Counted from the first letter of the stretch, positions 51,391 through 61,039 are shown. The stretch: DNA of 64,000 nt from an uncultured Gardnerella sp. (GCA_947088155.1 CAMUFL010000007.1:1-64000), one strand, 5' to 3'. The notes: generated by a model from the letters alone, not told the origin. Numbers and translations are program-made.

Positions 51391-53292
51391 ATGATTTTGG
51401 AAAATCCAAAGCGCTTGGGCATTTTCTTCTTCTATGATGCGCAAGGTCACGCAGACCGTTATGTGTCTACGCTGCTTGACGGATTTAAGCCATTCTTTAA
51501 CGAGCTTGCGATTGTAGTAAACGGAAAAATAGACGAGCCAAGCAAAGCAATGCTTAAAAGCTACGCAGATAAATTTATTTTGCGCGAAAACAAAGGTTTT
51601 GACGTTTGGGCGTACAAAACAGCAATGGACTCTTACGGTTGGGGTGAACTGGAAAAGTTTGACGAAATAGTGCTGTTTAACGCAACAATTATGGGTCCTG
51701 TGTACCCATTTAGCGAAATGTTTAATGCGATGAACGCAAAAGACCTTGATTTTTGGGGTATAACAAAGTTTCATAAGGTTAATGGAGATCCGTTCGGCTA
51801 CAGCCCATACGGATACTTGCCAGAGCATATTCAATCGCACTTCCACGCATACAGAAAAAGCTTTATTCAATCTAAAGATTTTCAGAATTATTGGAATAAT
51901 CTTCCACAAATCAACAGCTACTTTGAGTCAGTTGGATTGCATGAATCCGTGTTTACAAAGCGATTTGCAGACAAGGGTTACAAGTGGGATGTGTACGTTG
52001 ATACGAGTGATTTAGAAGGCTACTCTTACGGTCCAATAACGTATGCCGCAAGGCAGATTGTGGAATATAAGCGTTGCCCTATTTTTAAGCGCAGGTCGTT
52101 CTTCCACGATTACTCCGACGTTTCTACGCAATCTGTTGGAAATCCGGCATTGGATTTATACGAGTATTTGCGGGATTACACCGATTACGACACGGATTTG
52201 ATTTGGGAAAATGCTTTACGAAGCATGAATATGGCAGATTTGATGAAGAATCTTCATTTGCGATACATTTTGCCGCAAAATCAGATTGTGGAAAGCTCCT
52301 CAACAGCTGCATCTAAGCCAAAAGTTGCGTTGTGCATGCACTTGTACTACATGGATTTGCTAGATAAAAGTTTGCACTATATTCAATCCATGCCGCAAGG
52401 ATGTGACGTTATTTTAACTGTAGGTTCAAAAGAAAACCAGCAAATCGTGAAACAACGCGTGAAACAACTTCCGTATAATGTGGACGTTCGCTTGATTGAA
52501 AATCGCGGTAGAGATGTGAGCGCATTCTTAGTGGGCGGCGGTGCTGACCTTATGAAGTACGATTACGTATGCTTTGCGCACGATAAAAAAGTCACGCAAT
52601 TATCTCCTCGAAGCATAGGCGACGGATTCGCATACAAGTGCTTTGAGAATATTCTTGCAAGCGAAGAGTATGTGCAAAACGTTATAAATCTATTTGAAAC
52701 GCATCCGCGTCTCGGAATGGCAATGCCAACGCCTCCAAACCACGCAGACTACTTCCCAGGATTTACATACACGTGGGGTCCAAACTTTGAAGGTACAAAG
52801 AAATTCCTAGAAAAAAAGTTAGGAATCAGCGTTCCGTTAGACGAAAATAAAGACGCTATAGCACCGCTCGGCACAATGTTCTGGTTCCGCACAAAAGCAC
52901 TGCACGGGCTGTTAGATAAAAAGTGGACTTACGAAGATTTCCCAGCAGAACCGCTAAAAATAGACGGAACTTTGCTGCACTTTATAGAGCGAGCATACGG
53001 ATATGTGCCGCAAGCCAACGGATATTACGACGCGTACATATTCTCGGACCATTTTGCGCGAATAGAGATGACAAATCTCGAATTCGATGTGCGAGAACTC
53101 ACAAAATCCGTGAGCACACCATGGATTAAACGCAACTTGGAAGAAACTTGTAGAGAAGTAATGCGCGGAAAACGATTCCGTTACGCTGCTTTAAGAGTGT
53201 TAAGAAGCATAGCAAAACGCGTATTTTACAAGACTCTGTACATAGGTCAAAGAATTATTCACATCGGTCGTAAAGGTAAAGAAGATGAGTGA
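51391..53292 (+). CDS. RgpF-like rhamnan synthesis protein
   Basis: A 633-residue protein of the RgpF family, which in streptococci adds or modifies rhamnose in the group-specific wall polysaccharide. Marks are LGIFFFYDAQGHADRYV, RENKGFDVWAYK, ATIMGPVYPF and DLDFWGIT in the first half, and ALCMHLYYMDLLDKS, RGRDVSAFL and PRSIGDGF in the second. The start at 51391 follows TTGGGAGATAAC; an in-frame TTG at 51379 is less likely. It overlaps the next gene by 8 nt. With rmlABCD and wzm/wzt it points to a rhamnose-rich glycan. Confidence 0.85.
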   Translation: MILENPKRLGIFFFYDAQGHADRYVSTLLDGFKPFFNELAIVVNGKIDEPSKAMLKSYADKFILRENKGFDVWAYKTAMDSYGWGELEKFDEIVLFNATIMGPVYPFSEMFNAMNAKDLDFWGITKFHKVNGDPFGYSPYGYLPEHIQSHFHAYRKSFIQSKDFQNYWNNLPQINSYFESVGLHESVFTKRFADKGYKWDVYVDTSDLEGYSYGPITYAARQIVEYKRCPIFKRRSFFHDYSDVSTQSVGNPALDLYEYLRDYTDYDTDLIWENALRSMNMADLMKNLHLRYILPQNQIVESSSTAASKPKVALCMHLYYMDLLDKSLHYIQSMPQGCDVILTVGSKENQQIVKQRVKQLPYNVDVRLIENRGRDVSAFLVGGGADLMKYDYVCFAHDKKVTQLSPRSIGDGFAYKCFENILASEEYVQNVINLFETHPRLGMAMPTPPNHADYFPGFTYTWGPNFEGTKKFLEKKLGISVPLDENKDAIAPLGTMFWFRTKALHGLLDKKWTYEDFPAEPLKIDGTLLHFIERAYGYVPQANGYYDAYIFSDHFARIEMTNLEFDVRELTKSVSTPWIKRNLEETCREVMRGKRFRYAALRVLRSIAKRVFYKTLYIGQRIIHIGRKGKEDE

Positions 53293-54490
53293 TATAAGCG
53301 CAAATGCTGGTACAAGCGCAAATGTAAGCGCAGACGCAAATGTAGTAGCGCCAAAACTCGCGCGCGCAAGAAAACCACGACTTTTCTACTTGGATTGGAT
53401 TCGCGCAATAGCCGCGATTTTGATTGTGGTAACACACTTTAATAACCCGTATTTGGAGCCTACGCGATTCTTTGTAAATAGGCCGTTTGGAATTTACATT
53501 GGCGGATTAGGAGTATCGCTATTTTTGATTATTTCTGGCGCTGCTCTTATGTACAACTACGGGGATAGAGAAAGCCTAGATTTGCGCACGTTCTACACAA
53601 AGCGCGCAAAAACACTGTACCCAATGTTTTGGGTGGCATTTGTAGTGGCGAATATTTTACTGTTTATTCGCAATAACGGTTATATTTTTGTGCCAAGACA
53701 TAAAATAACAGCAATTTTTTCGCTTTTTGGAATGGATGGCTACGCTGCTGCGTTCGGCGTAGGAACTTTTTATACCTTAGGTGAATGGTTCCTCGGATTC
53801 ATAATACTGTTCTACATAGTGTTCCCGCTTTTAAGAGTTGGCATAAACAAAATGCCAATAGTTACAGTGTGTGTTGTGTTGGCTCTATATGTTGCAACAG
53901 TTGTGTTCTTTACTTTTTACCAGATTCCGCGAGTGCCGTCCGACATTCTTTTAACAACAAGATTGCCCGAATTAGTATTTGGCATGATTTTTGTGAAGTT
54001 TATTAAAAAAGTGCCGCACTGGATTGCAGCAGTATCTTTTGTGATTCTTGCAGCGCAACAATTAACGCACGTTTTACAAGGAAATATTGCAGTTACGATT
54101 GTTGGCATACTAGCATTCCTTCTGCTGTCCTACGTTGGCGAGATTGTTAAAAACATTAAGCCACTAACTGCGTGCACGAAGTTTGTTTCCGCATATTCGT
54201 ACCCGATTTTTTTGGTTCATCACGTGTTAATAATGCAAGTGTTTACAGTAATATACCCTGTGTGGCTTAATCGCTGGCAAGCATACGGGCTGCTAATCGC
54301 AGAGTTTGCGGTGATTCTTGTGCTTTCTGTAATGCTTAAGCGTTTTACAAACTTGATTGTGAGTTTTGTGAGCAAATGTTGCGTGAAAAGTGGTAGCAAT
54401 AATCGCAATGATAGCGCTGTAACTAATCGCAATGATAGCGCTGTAACTAATAGCAGCGATAATAACAGCACAAATCGCAGTTTGGACTAA
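53285..54490 (+). CDS. Acyltransferase family 3 membrane protein
   Basis: A 401-residue, roughly ten-helix membrane protein of the acyltransferase-3 family, probably adding an acetyl or succinyl group to the polysaccharide. The catalytic-type start is LDWIRAIAAILIVVTHFNNP with the conserved His, followed by the RKRAKTLYP-like TKRAKTLYPMFW. The N-terminal 30 residues and C-terminal 25 residues are low complexity (NRNDSAVT twice, encoded by a 24-bp repeat at 54400-54445). The ATG lies within the end of the RgpF gene (8-nt overlap) behind GTAAAGAAG. Confidence 0.86.
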   Translation: MSDISANAGTSANVSADANVVAPKLARARKPRLFYLDWIRAIAAILIVVTHFNNPYLEPTRFFVNRPFGIYIGGLGVSLFLIISGAALMYNYGDRESLDLRTFYTKRAKTLYPMFWVAFVVANILLFIRNNGYIFVPRHKITAIFSLFGMDGYAAAFGVGTFYTLGEWFLGFIILFYIVFPLLRVGINKMPIVTVCVVLALYVATVVFFTFYQIPRVPSDILLTTRLPELVFGMIFVKFIKKVPHWIAAVSFVILAAQQLTHVLQGNIAVTIVGILAFLLLSYVGEIVKNIKPLTACTKFVSAYSYPIFLVHHVLIMQVFTVIYPVWLNRWQAYGLLIAEFAVILVLSVMLKRFTNLIVSFVSKCCVKSGSNNRNDSAVTNRNDSAVTNSSDNNSTNRSLD

Positions 54491-54491
54491 A

Positions 54492-55430
54492 ATGCGTATT
54501 GCTTCCGGAATAATCACGTACAATCCGAATCTTTCGGACGTAACAACATGCCTAAAAGCTCTGTGCAAACAAGTAGAGCGCGTAATAATCGTAGATAATG
54601 CGTCAAAAAACGTTAAAAGTTTGCAAGAAATCGTAAGCGAATACCCAAACGTTACCCTAATTAAAAACAACCAAAATATTGGTTTCGCAAAGGCTCTAAC
54701 GCAAATATTTAAGTGGGCAAAATCGCAAGGTTTCAACTGGGTGCTAACACTTAACGACGATTCCGTTGTGCCAAGCAATATGATTAGCGAATACAAAAAA
54801 ATCCTAGAAAACGAAGCAAATAAAGCGAATATTGCTAATCAAGCGAATCAAGTAAGTCAGGAAAATCAAGCGAATAATGCAAATCAAAAAATCGCAATCG
54901 TCTGCTCGCTTCTAAAAAACCGTTTAGACGGCACAATTTTACACAGCAAATGTCACGAAGACGAATGCATAACGTCTGGCAGCCTAACAAGCGTAGAAGC
55001 GTGGGAGAAAATCGGCGGATTTGACGAATGGCTAGAAATCGACGGAGTAGACTTTGACTTTTCAAGGCGACTTGTGCGAGCAGGGTGGAAAATCGTAGAA
55101 TGCCAAAACGTCATAATGGAACACCAAATCGGCAAAGCACGCTCAATAAACCTGATTATAAAACACCCAATAGTGTGGAATCACAACGCAAAACGCAAGT
55201 ATTACATAGCGCGAAATATGCAAGTAGTGGACTACAAAATGGGAACATACTCGTACGTTAAGTCGTTGCGTGCGGTTGTGCGAGATATGATTTTCGTGGC
55301 GTTGTGGGAAAAGAATAAATTTGCGAAAATTCGCGCAATGATACGCGGGTTTAAGGATGGGCAGCAAAAGATTCGTCAAATGCGCGAAGCTGGGTGCGAA
55401 GCAGTGCAGAACACGATTTTGAAAGGATAG
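54492..55430 (+). CDS. GT2-family glycosyltransferase (rhamnosyltransferase-like)
   Basis: A 312-residue enzyme starting MRIASGIITYNPN, with VIIVDNASKN, NNQNIGFAKAL and LTLNDDSVVP, the pattern of WbbL/RfbF-type rhamnosyl- and galactofuranosyltransferases. Residues 105-130 are an Ala/Asn/Gln insertion (repeated ANQ-type units of CAAGCGAAT) not found in the family. The start is 1 nt after the acyltransferase stop. Confidence 0.84.
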   Translation: MRIASGIITYNPNLSDVTTCLKALCKQVERVIIVDNASKNVKSLQEIVSEYPNVTLIKNNQNIGFAKALTQIFKWAKSQGFNWVLTLNDDSVVPSNMISEYKKILENEANKANIANQANQVSQENQANNANQKIAIVCSLLKNRLDGTILHSKCHEDECITSGSLTSVEAWEKIGGFDEWLEIDGVDFDFSRRLVRAGWKIVECQNVIMEHQIGKARSINLIIKHPIVWNHNAKRKYYIARNMQVVDYKMGTYSYVKSLRAVVRDMIFVALWEKNKFAKIRAMIRGFKDGQQKIRQMREAGCEAVQNTILKG

Positions 55431-55432
55431 CA

Positions 55433-56572
55433 ATGAAAACTTACGCTAAAAACGAAAATCCGCTAGTTTCCATAATCGTGCCAGTCTACAATTCTGCAAA
55501 ATATTTAAGCGGATGCGTAGATTCGATTCTTGCGCAAACTTACAAAAACATAGAGCTGATTTTAGTAGACGACGGCTCAAAAGACGACTCGGGCAAAATT
55601 TGCGACTCCTACGCAGCAGCCGACGTGCGCGTTAAAGTAATACACCAACAAAACGGCGGAATATCGCGCGCGCAAAACGCTGGACTAGATGCAGCTCGTG
55701 GCGAATTTATAGCGTTTGCAGACAACGACGACATTCTGGACTGCAAAAATATTGAAATTCTGCTCAATGCGCTTTTGCAAAGCGGGGCGGATATGAGCAA
55801 AGCAAAGTGGCAACAATTCGGGATAAGTAGCTTAGAACAAATTAAAAATAAGGCTGGCTTGGGTGCGGAATCTTGTGGTGCGGAAAAGCAACAAGACGCA
55901 ACGAACCAAGCAAGCATGCCTCAAATAAAAATCGTAAAAAATCCTCTAAAAGCGTACCAAACCGTATTTTGCAAAATATTGCGAATAATAGGAAACAAGC
56001 TCGGCAGGTGCAGCGAAGCGCGTTACTTTAACGAAGCAAACTGGTGCAGACTGTACAAGCGAGAGGTTTGGGAAGGAGTGCGATTCCCGGAAGGAAAGTT
56101 TGCGCAGGATACTGCGATGGCAAGCGTGCTCTACTCGCGCATGAATTGCGTGACTCACGTGGACGAAGTGCTGTACTACTGGCTGCAACGCGCGGATTCT
56201 GTAACTCACAAAATGCGAGACGCTGGTTTTTACCACGATCACATCGACGCGGTTCGAGCAAATTGGGATTTGTGCTTAGAAAATAATGTTGTGCCAGCAA
56301 GAAGCTACTACACAATGGTTGGGAATTTGCGTTACGAGCGATGCGCGTTGAAAAGCGGGGAAAGTGCGCTGAAAAGCGGGGAAAATAGCACGGTAAATAG
56401 CGACGCAGAAATCCAAAAAATATACGAAAAAAATTATGCCAAAGACGTAAAATTTGCTAAATTAGCCGTTAAAAAGCTTACTTTTTTGCAGCGCGCGCAA
56501 TGTTTTACGCTGTCATGTGTGCGAAATCTTGAAAAAATAATCTACGATTACAAAATCAAAAATATGAAGTAG
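55433..56572 (+). CDS. GT2-family glycosyltransferase
   Basis: A 379-residue enzyme with PLVSIIVPVYNSAKYLSGCV, LILVDDGSKDDSG and FADNDDIL, the standard GT-A GT2 motifs. GAAAGGATAGC precedes the ATG at 55433. A SGE/SALKSGEN repeat lies near residues 305-320 (24-bp DNA repeat at 56351-56390). It is co-transcribed with its neighbours (2-nt and 7-nt gaps). Confidence 0.85.
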   Translation: MKTYAKNENPLVSIIVPVYNSAKYLSGCVDSILAQTYKNIELILVDDGSKDDSGKICDSYAAADVRVKVIHQQNGGISRAQNAGLDAARGEFIAFADNDDILDCKNIEILLNALLQSGADMSKAKWQQFGISSLEQIKNKAGLGAESCGAEKQQDATNQASMPQIKIVKNPLKAYQTVFCKILRIIGNKLGRCSEARYFNEANWCRLYKREVWEGVRFPEGKFAQDTAMASVLYSRMNCVTHVDEVLYYWLQRADSVTHKMRDAGFYHDHIDAVRANWDLCLENNVVPARSYYTMVGNLRYERCALKSGESALKSGENSTVNSDAEIQKIYEKNYAKDVKFAKLAVKKLTFLQRAQCFTLSCVRNLEKIIYDYKIKNMK

Positions 56573-56579
56573 GCGCAAA

Positions 56580-57824
56580 ATGAACGAAAAAAATAATGCA
56601 AAATCGCAAAAATACCCAGATTTAGTAGTTGTTGGCGCAGGATTGTTCGGCTTAACTGTAGCTCAGCAAGCAGTGGAGCACGCGGGCGCTCGCGTTGAAA
56701 TTATTGACGTTCGAAATCACATTGGCGGCAACGCTTACTCGTATTTTGACGAGCGCACAGGAATCGAAATCCACAAGTACGGCGCGCATCTTTTCCACAC
56801 AAGCAACAAGCGCGTGTGGGATTATGTGAACCGTTTTACGTCGTTTACTAACTACGTGCATCGCGTGTACGCAACGCACGACGGCGAAGTTTACCCGCTG
56901 CCAATCAACTTGGGCACAATTAACCAGTTCTTCCACGCGCACTACACGCCAGAAGAAGCGAAGGCGCTGATTGCAAGCCAAGCGGGGGAGTTTGCTGGCA
57001 AAGATCCGCAGAATTTGAACGATAAGGGAATTAGCTTAATTGGGCGGCCGCTTTACGAAGCGTTTATTAAAAACTACACGGCAAAGCAGTGGCAAACGGA
57101 TCCTTCCGAGCTTCCGGCCGGAATTATTAAGCGCTTGCCAGTGCGATTTAACTACAATAATCGCTACTTTAAAGACACTTGGGAAGGCTTGCCTACGGAC
57201 GGCTACACAGCTTGGATGCAGCGCATGATTGACGATTCGCGAATTCACGTGTCGCTTGGCGTAGACTTCTTCGACGAGTCGCAGCCGTTTAATAAGCGCG
57301 CGCTGGCGGAGGCTGGAGTGCCGGTGGTTTATACCGGTCCGGTTGATAGGTATTTTGACTACGCGCTTGGCGAGTTAAAGTGGCGAACCGTGGACTTTAA
57401 GGAAGTGCGTTACGAGGAGAGTGACCACTTTGGTTGCCCAGTTATGAATTATTCGGATGCGGATGTGCCGTTTACGCGCGCGATTGAGTTTAAGAACTTT
57501 AATCCAGAGCGTGAGGAAGTTGGCGGCGAAGCTGGTGAGGCTAGTTGTGAGGCTGATTTCGTGCCGGGAAAGACTGTGAAAGCCGGGGAGACTGTAGTGT
57601 GGCAGGAGTATTCGCGCGCTGCAACTCGCGAGGATGAGCCTTACTACCCGGTGAATACTGATGCAGATAAAGCCTTGTACGCGCGCTATGCGGAGCTTGC
57701 CGCTGCTGAGCCTCGCACGGTTTTCGGCGGCAGGCTTGGTACTTACAGCTACTACGACATGCACAACGTAATCGACATGGCTTTGCGCGCTTACGAAACG
57801 CAAGTAGCGCCGCTGCTTAAGTAA
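56580..57824 (+). CDS. glf: UDP-galactopyranose mutase
   Basis: Flavoenzyme that converts UDP-galactopyranose to UDP-galactofuranose. The 414 residues show the FAD-binding VVVGAGLFGLTVAQQA, the IGGNAYSYFDERTGIEIHKY segment, GAHLFHTSNKRVWDYV, YTAKQWQTDP and the C-terminal RLGTYSYYDMHNVI. It is last in the plus-strand glycan operon, so the polysaccharide probably contains galactofuranose. An insertion of Gly/Glu/Ala lies around residues 315-330. Confidence 0.95.
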   Translation: MNEKNNAKSQKYPDLVVVGAGLFGLTVAQQAVEHAGARVEIIDVRNHIGGNAYSYFDERTGIEIHKYGAHLFHTSNKRVWDYVNRFTSFTNYVHRVYATHDGEVYPLPINLGTINQFFHAHYTPEEAKALIASQAGEFAGKDPQNLNDKGISLIGRPLYEAFIKNYTAKQWQTDPSELPAGIIKRLPVRFNYNNRYFKDTWEGLPTDGYTAWMQRMIDDSRIHVSLGVDFFDESQPFNKRALAEAGVPVVYTGPVDRYFDYALGELKWRTVDFKEVRYEESDHFGCPVMNYSDADVPFTRAIEFKNFNPEREEVGGEAGEASCEADFVPGKTVKAGETVVWQEYSRAATREDEPYYPVNTDADKALYARYAELAAAEPRTVFGGRLGTYSYYDMHNVIDMALRAYETQVAPLLK

Positions 57825-57844
57825 TCTCGACTTTCGCTGCCGTA

Positions 57845-57992
57845 AACATTTGCCGGTAAATTACCTGGCTTTTGTCGCTGGATTAGCCGTTTTATGGAAC
57901 ATTTGCCGTGGAATTTTCCGGCTTTTGTCGCTGGATTAGCCGTTTTATGGAACATTTGCCGGTAAATTACCTGGCTTTTGTCGCTGTTTCGG
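57845..57992 (-). repeat. 53-bp tandem array (family B) after glf
   Basis: Nearly three minus-orientation units of GGAACATTTGCCG / GGCTTTTGTCGCTGGATTAG; one internal unit is exactly 53 bp (57878 onwards). No other feature is seen in 57825-58050. Confidence 0.88.
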
Positions 57993-58050
57993 CGTTGCAA
58001 CGCGCGCGAGTTTGCAATATCTGCGATTCGTGGTACTCTATTTAAGTTGT

Positions 58051-58080
58051 TTGCTTGGCGAGTGATTTGCTTGCTAGGTT
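58051..58080 (+). promoter_or_regulatory. Possible promoter of tRNA-Ser
   Basis: TTGCTT (58051-58056), 18-bp spacer and TAGGTT (58075-58080), 8 bp before the tRNA. The -10 box is poor. Confidence 0.35.
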
Positions 58081-58088
58081 AGCAGTTT

Positions 58089-58173
58089 GGAGAATTCGCC
58101 TAGTGGTCTATGGCGCACGCTTGGAAAGCGTGTTGGTGTAACAGCCTCACGAGTTCGAATCTCGTATTCTCCG
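58089..58173 (+). tRNA. tRNA-Ser (anticodon GGA)
   Basis: Acceptor GGAGAAT pairs with ATTCTCC; the anticodon stem ACGCT/AGCGT holds loop TTGGAAA with anticodon GGA; there is a long variable arm typical of serine tRNAs and the T-arm GAGTTCGAATCTC. CCA is not encoded. Confidence 0.95.
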
Positions 58174-58178
58174 CGCTT

Positions 58179-58215
58179 AAGCTTCTGACGCTGATTTAGC
58201 GTCGGGAGCTTTTTG
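58179..58215 (+). terminator. Rho-independent terminator after tRNA-Ser
   Basis: Stem AAGCTTCTGACGCT with AGCGTCGGGAGCTT (two mismatches) and TTTTTG after it. Confidence 0.8.
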
Positions 58216-58325
58216 TTTTCCAAGTTATGCTGCTTACACCGTTTGCGCGCGTGCAATATTAGTTGGGCGCGCGTGCAATAATTGCTGCATAATCGCTTGT
58301 TTTGGGGATGCGAGGTGAATCTGAT

Positions 58326-59324
58326 ATGTCTAAGCTTAAGTTGCAAACTGGCTCTAAAACTTTCGACACTTCAAAATCCGCTGCAAAAGCAATAGCAAGT
58401 ACGCCGGATCGACCTAATCCAGCATTCAACCACTCAACGAACGCAATACTTATCGGCATTTTGCTCACTCTTTTAGGCGGCGCATTCTGGGGTGCAAACG
58501 CAACAGTTTCAAAAATCCTCATGTCAACGTACCGCGTCTCCCCGTTGCAAATCGCGTGCGTCCGCCAAATTGCAGCAGGCATATTATTTAGCATAACCGC
58601 AGCAGCCTGCACTCCAAAAAAACTTACAGGAGCGGTAAAATCCGGCCGCACGTGGATTTCGATGGCAATTACAGGCATAGTTTGCGTGCTTCTTACGCAA
58701 GTTTCGTACTTGTGCACAATCGACTGGACTAATTCCGGCACTGCAACTGTGCTTCAAAGCCTTAATCTTCTATTCGTACTGGTTTACGCATGCTTGCACA
58801 CTCGCCGAGTGCCAACTATTCGCGAAACGATTGGCGTTGTGCTGGCTTTTGCTGGAACTGCTTTAATGGCAACCGGCGGCAATCTTTCTTCACTATCTTT
58901 GCCGATTATGGGCTTGCTTTGGGGATTAGCGGACGCTGCTTCAACGGCGGCGCTCGCGATTATGCCGGTGAAGTTGATTGCAAAATGGGGAAATCTTACT
59001 GTAAACGGCATTACGTTTATTATTTCGGGGCTTATTATGCTTCCGTTTGTGCGCCCGTGGGCTACTATGCCGCCGCTTGATTGGCGCGCGATTTTGCTGT
59101 TTACTTTTACGGTTGTTGCAGGCACTTTTGGGGCTTACTGGCTGTTTCTCGAGGGTATTATGCGCGTGGGTTCTGTGCGAGGAACGCTTCTTGGTGCGAG
59201 CGAGCCGGTTACTGCTGCGATTACGGCCGTTCTGTTTACGGGCGCTGTTTTTTCGTGGGCAGATTTCGTGGGCTTCGGGCTTATCTTTATTATGATGATT
59301 CTTCTGTGCAAGCGCACTGACTGA
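58326..59324 (+). CDS. EamA/DMT-family transporter
   Basis: A ten-helix drug/metabolite transporter of 332 residues with two EamA repeats: GGAFWGANATVSKILMSTY in the first and LWGLADAASTAALAIMPVKL in the second. Residues 1-40 are a soluble start rich in Lys/Ser/Ala. The start at 58326 follows GAGGTGAATCTGAT. Starts at TTG 58302 and ATG 58308 are possible but lack a ribosome site. The substrate is unknown. Confidence 0.85.
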   Translation: MSKLKLQTGSKTFDTSKSAAKAIASTPDRPNPAFNHSTNAILIGILLTLLGGAFWGANATVSKILMSTYRVSPLQIACVRQIAAGILFSITAAACTPKKLTGAVKSGRTWISMAITGIVCVLLTQVSYLCTIDWTNSGTATVLQSLNLLFVLVYACLHTRRVPTIRETIGVVLAFAGTALMATGGNLSSLSLPIMGLLWGLADAASTAALAIMPVKLIAKWGNLTVNGITFIISGLIMLPFVRPWATMPPLDWRAILLFTFTVVAGTFGAYWLFLEGIMRVGSVRGTLLGASEPVTAAITAVLFTGAVFSWADFVGFGLIFIMMILLCKRTD

Positions 59325-59355
59325 ACTTAACTTAGCCCAAGTAAATCAAATTTAC

Positions 59356-59420
59356 TTAATAAATTTACTTAATAAATTTACTTAATAAGTTAGCTTAATA
59401 AATTTACTTAATAAATTCGC
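59356..59420. repeat. 13-bp tandem repeat, five units, upstream of prs
   Basis: TTAATAAATTTAC and close variants repeat five times at 13-bp spacing. Confidence 0.85.
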
Positions 59421-59536
59421 CTAATTTAGTTGATTTTGCACATAATATAAAATCTGTGTCCTTTCCGGCGCGGTAACTGCTAAAATAGAAATCGACTCTG
59501 TCACTGTACATGCAATTTGCAAACGGGAAGGCAATT

Positions 59537-60550
59537 ATGTCAATAATTCTTGAAGGCGATTCAAAAAAGCAGATGATGCTGGTTACGGGTCGTGCGTATC
59601 CGGAACTTGCCAAAGAAACTGCGCAATATCTTGGTATTGACGTGCTTGAGACAACTGCCTACGATTTTGCGAATGGCGAAATGTACGTGCGCTTTACGCA
59701 GCCGGTTCGTGGAGCGGACGTTTTTGTGCTTCAAGCGCATACGAATCCTATTAACAATTGGATTATGGAACAGCTTATTATGGTTGATTCGTTGCGTCGC
59801 GCGTCTGCTCGCAGCATTAACGTGGTTGCGCCGTTCTTCGGATATTCGCGCCAAGATAAAAAGCATCAAGGTCGCGAACCTATTACAGCTCGCCTCATGT
59901 TTGATTTGTTCCGCGCGGCAGGTGCTACTAGAATTTTGACGGTTGACATGCACGCAACTCAGGAGCAGGGCTTCTTTGACGGCCCGGTTGACCATTTAAC
60001 TGCTATGCCTGTGCTGATTGACTACGTGCGAAACTCTATGAAGCTCGACAACGCAACTATTGTTTCTCCGGACGCAGGACGAATTAAAGTTTCCGAACAG
60101 TGGGCTGCAAAACTTGGCAATTTGCCTCTTGCTTTTATTCATAAAACTCGCGATATTACGCGTCCAAATCACGCTGAAGCGCACGGAATTATTGGTGATA
60201 TTCAGGGTCGCGATTGCATTGTTGTTGACGATATGATCGATACTGCAGGCACGATTTGCGAAGCTGTGCGCACTTTGCGTGGTGCTGGAGCTAAGTCTGT
60301 TACTTTGGTTGCAACGCACGCTTTGCTTTCCGGTCCAGCTGTTGAGCGTTTGAAGGATGCGGATGTGCGCGAAATTATTTTGACGGATACGGTTCCTGTG
60401 CCGGAAGAGAAGCGACTTAAGAATATGACGGTTCTTTCGATTGCGCCTCTTCTTGCCGCCGGTATTCGTTCTGTGTTCCGTTCTGGATCGCTTGTGTCTC
60501 TTCGCAACGCGCTTCCGGAAGATATGAAGCAGCATAATATTTACGCATAA
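59537..60550 (+). CDS. prs: Ribose-phosphate pyrophosphokinase
   Basis: Makes PRPP from ribose-5-phosphate and ATP for nucleotide, histidine and tryptophan synthesis. The 337 residues have FANGEMYVRF, PFFGYSRQDKKHQGREPITARL, the TVDMHATQEQGFF metal site and the PRPP-loop VVDDMIDTAGT. The start at 59537 is chosen for GGGAAGGCAATT. Length fits class I PRPP synthetases. Confidence 0.96.
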   Translation: MSIILEGDSKKQMMLVTGRAYPELAKETAQYLGIDVLETTAYDFANGEMYVRFTQPVRGADVFVLQAHTNPINNWIMEQLIMVDSLRRASARSINVVAPFFGYSRQDKKHQGREPITARLMFDLFRAAGATRILTVDMHATQEQGFFDGPVDHLTAMPVLIDYVRNSMKLDNATIVSPDAGRIKVSEQWAAKLGNLPLAFIHKTRDITRPNHAEAHGIIGDIQGRDCIVVDDMIDTAGTICEAVRTLRGAGAKSVTLVATHALLSGPAVERLKDADVREIILTDTVPVPEEKRLKNMTVLSIAPLLAAGIRSVFRSGSLVSLRNALPEDMKQHNIYA

Positions 60551-60679
60551 AACTTACGCATAAAACTTACGCAAAAATTTAGATTTTTCGCAAACTTTAC
60601 GAATAAATCTAAATTTACGCAAAAATATAAAATAAATCAAAGCAAATCAAAGCAAATCAAAGCAAATTAAAGCAAATCC
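60543..60679. repeat. 13-bp and 10-bp tandem repeats after prs
   Basis: ACGCATAAAACTT repeats from the prs stop (60543-60568), and AAATCAAAGC repeats four times at 60634-60673. They fill the gap before the ACT-domain gene. Confidence 0.8.
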
Positions 60680-60712
60680 GCATAAGCGGTTTCACAACGG
60701 CAGGAGGCAAAT

Positions 60713-61039
60713 ATGGTCGCCAATACTACAGTTGCAGAAAATCAAGAATCGCCTTCTAAAGGCGACGCTTCTAAGGCGATTATCACCGTTGTTGGATGCG
60801 ATACCGTCGGTATTATTGCGAAAGTTACTTCGCACGCAGCCAATCATAATGTAAATATTTTGAATATTTCTCAAACCATTGTCGACGGATTCTTCAACAT
60901 GATGATGATTGTTGACGTGGCAACTATGGACTGCGAATTTGGCGAATTTGCCGACGGATTGGAGTCGCTTGGTGCCGAAATCGGCGTGCGTATTCGCTGC
61001 CAGCGTAGCAATATTTTTACAGCAATGCACAGAATCTAA
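60713..61039 (+). CDS. ACT-domain protein (UPF0237)
   Basis: A 108-residue protein consisting of one ACT domain (about 18-108) starting AIITVVGCDTVGIIAKVTSH with FNMMMIVDV later, preceded by a Ser/Thr-rich start. AGGAGGCAAAT precedes the ATG. It is the standard partner of the UPF0210 gene that follows. The ligand is unknown; an amino-acid-binding role is likely from the fold. Confidence 0.9.
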   Translation: MVANTTVAENQESPSKGDASKAIITVVGCDTVGIIAKVTSHAANHNVNILNISQTIVDGFFNMMMIVDVATMDCEFGEFADGLESLGAEIGVRIRCQRSNIFTAMHRI

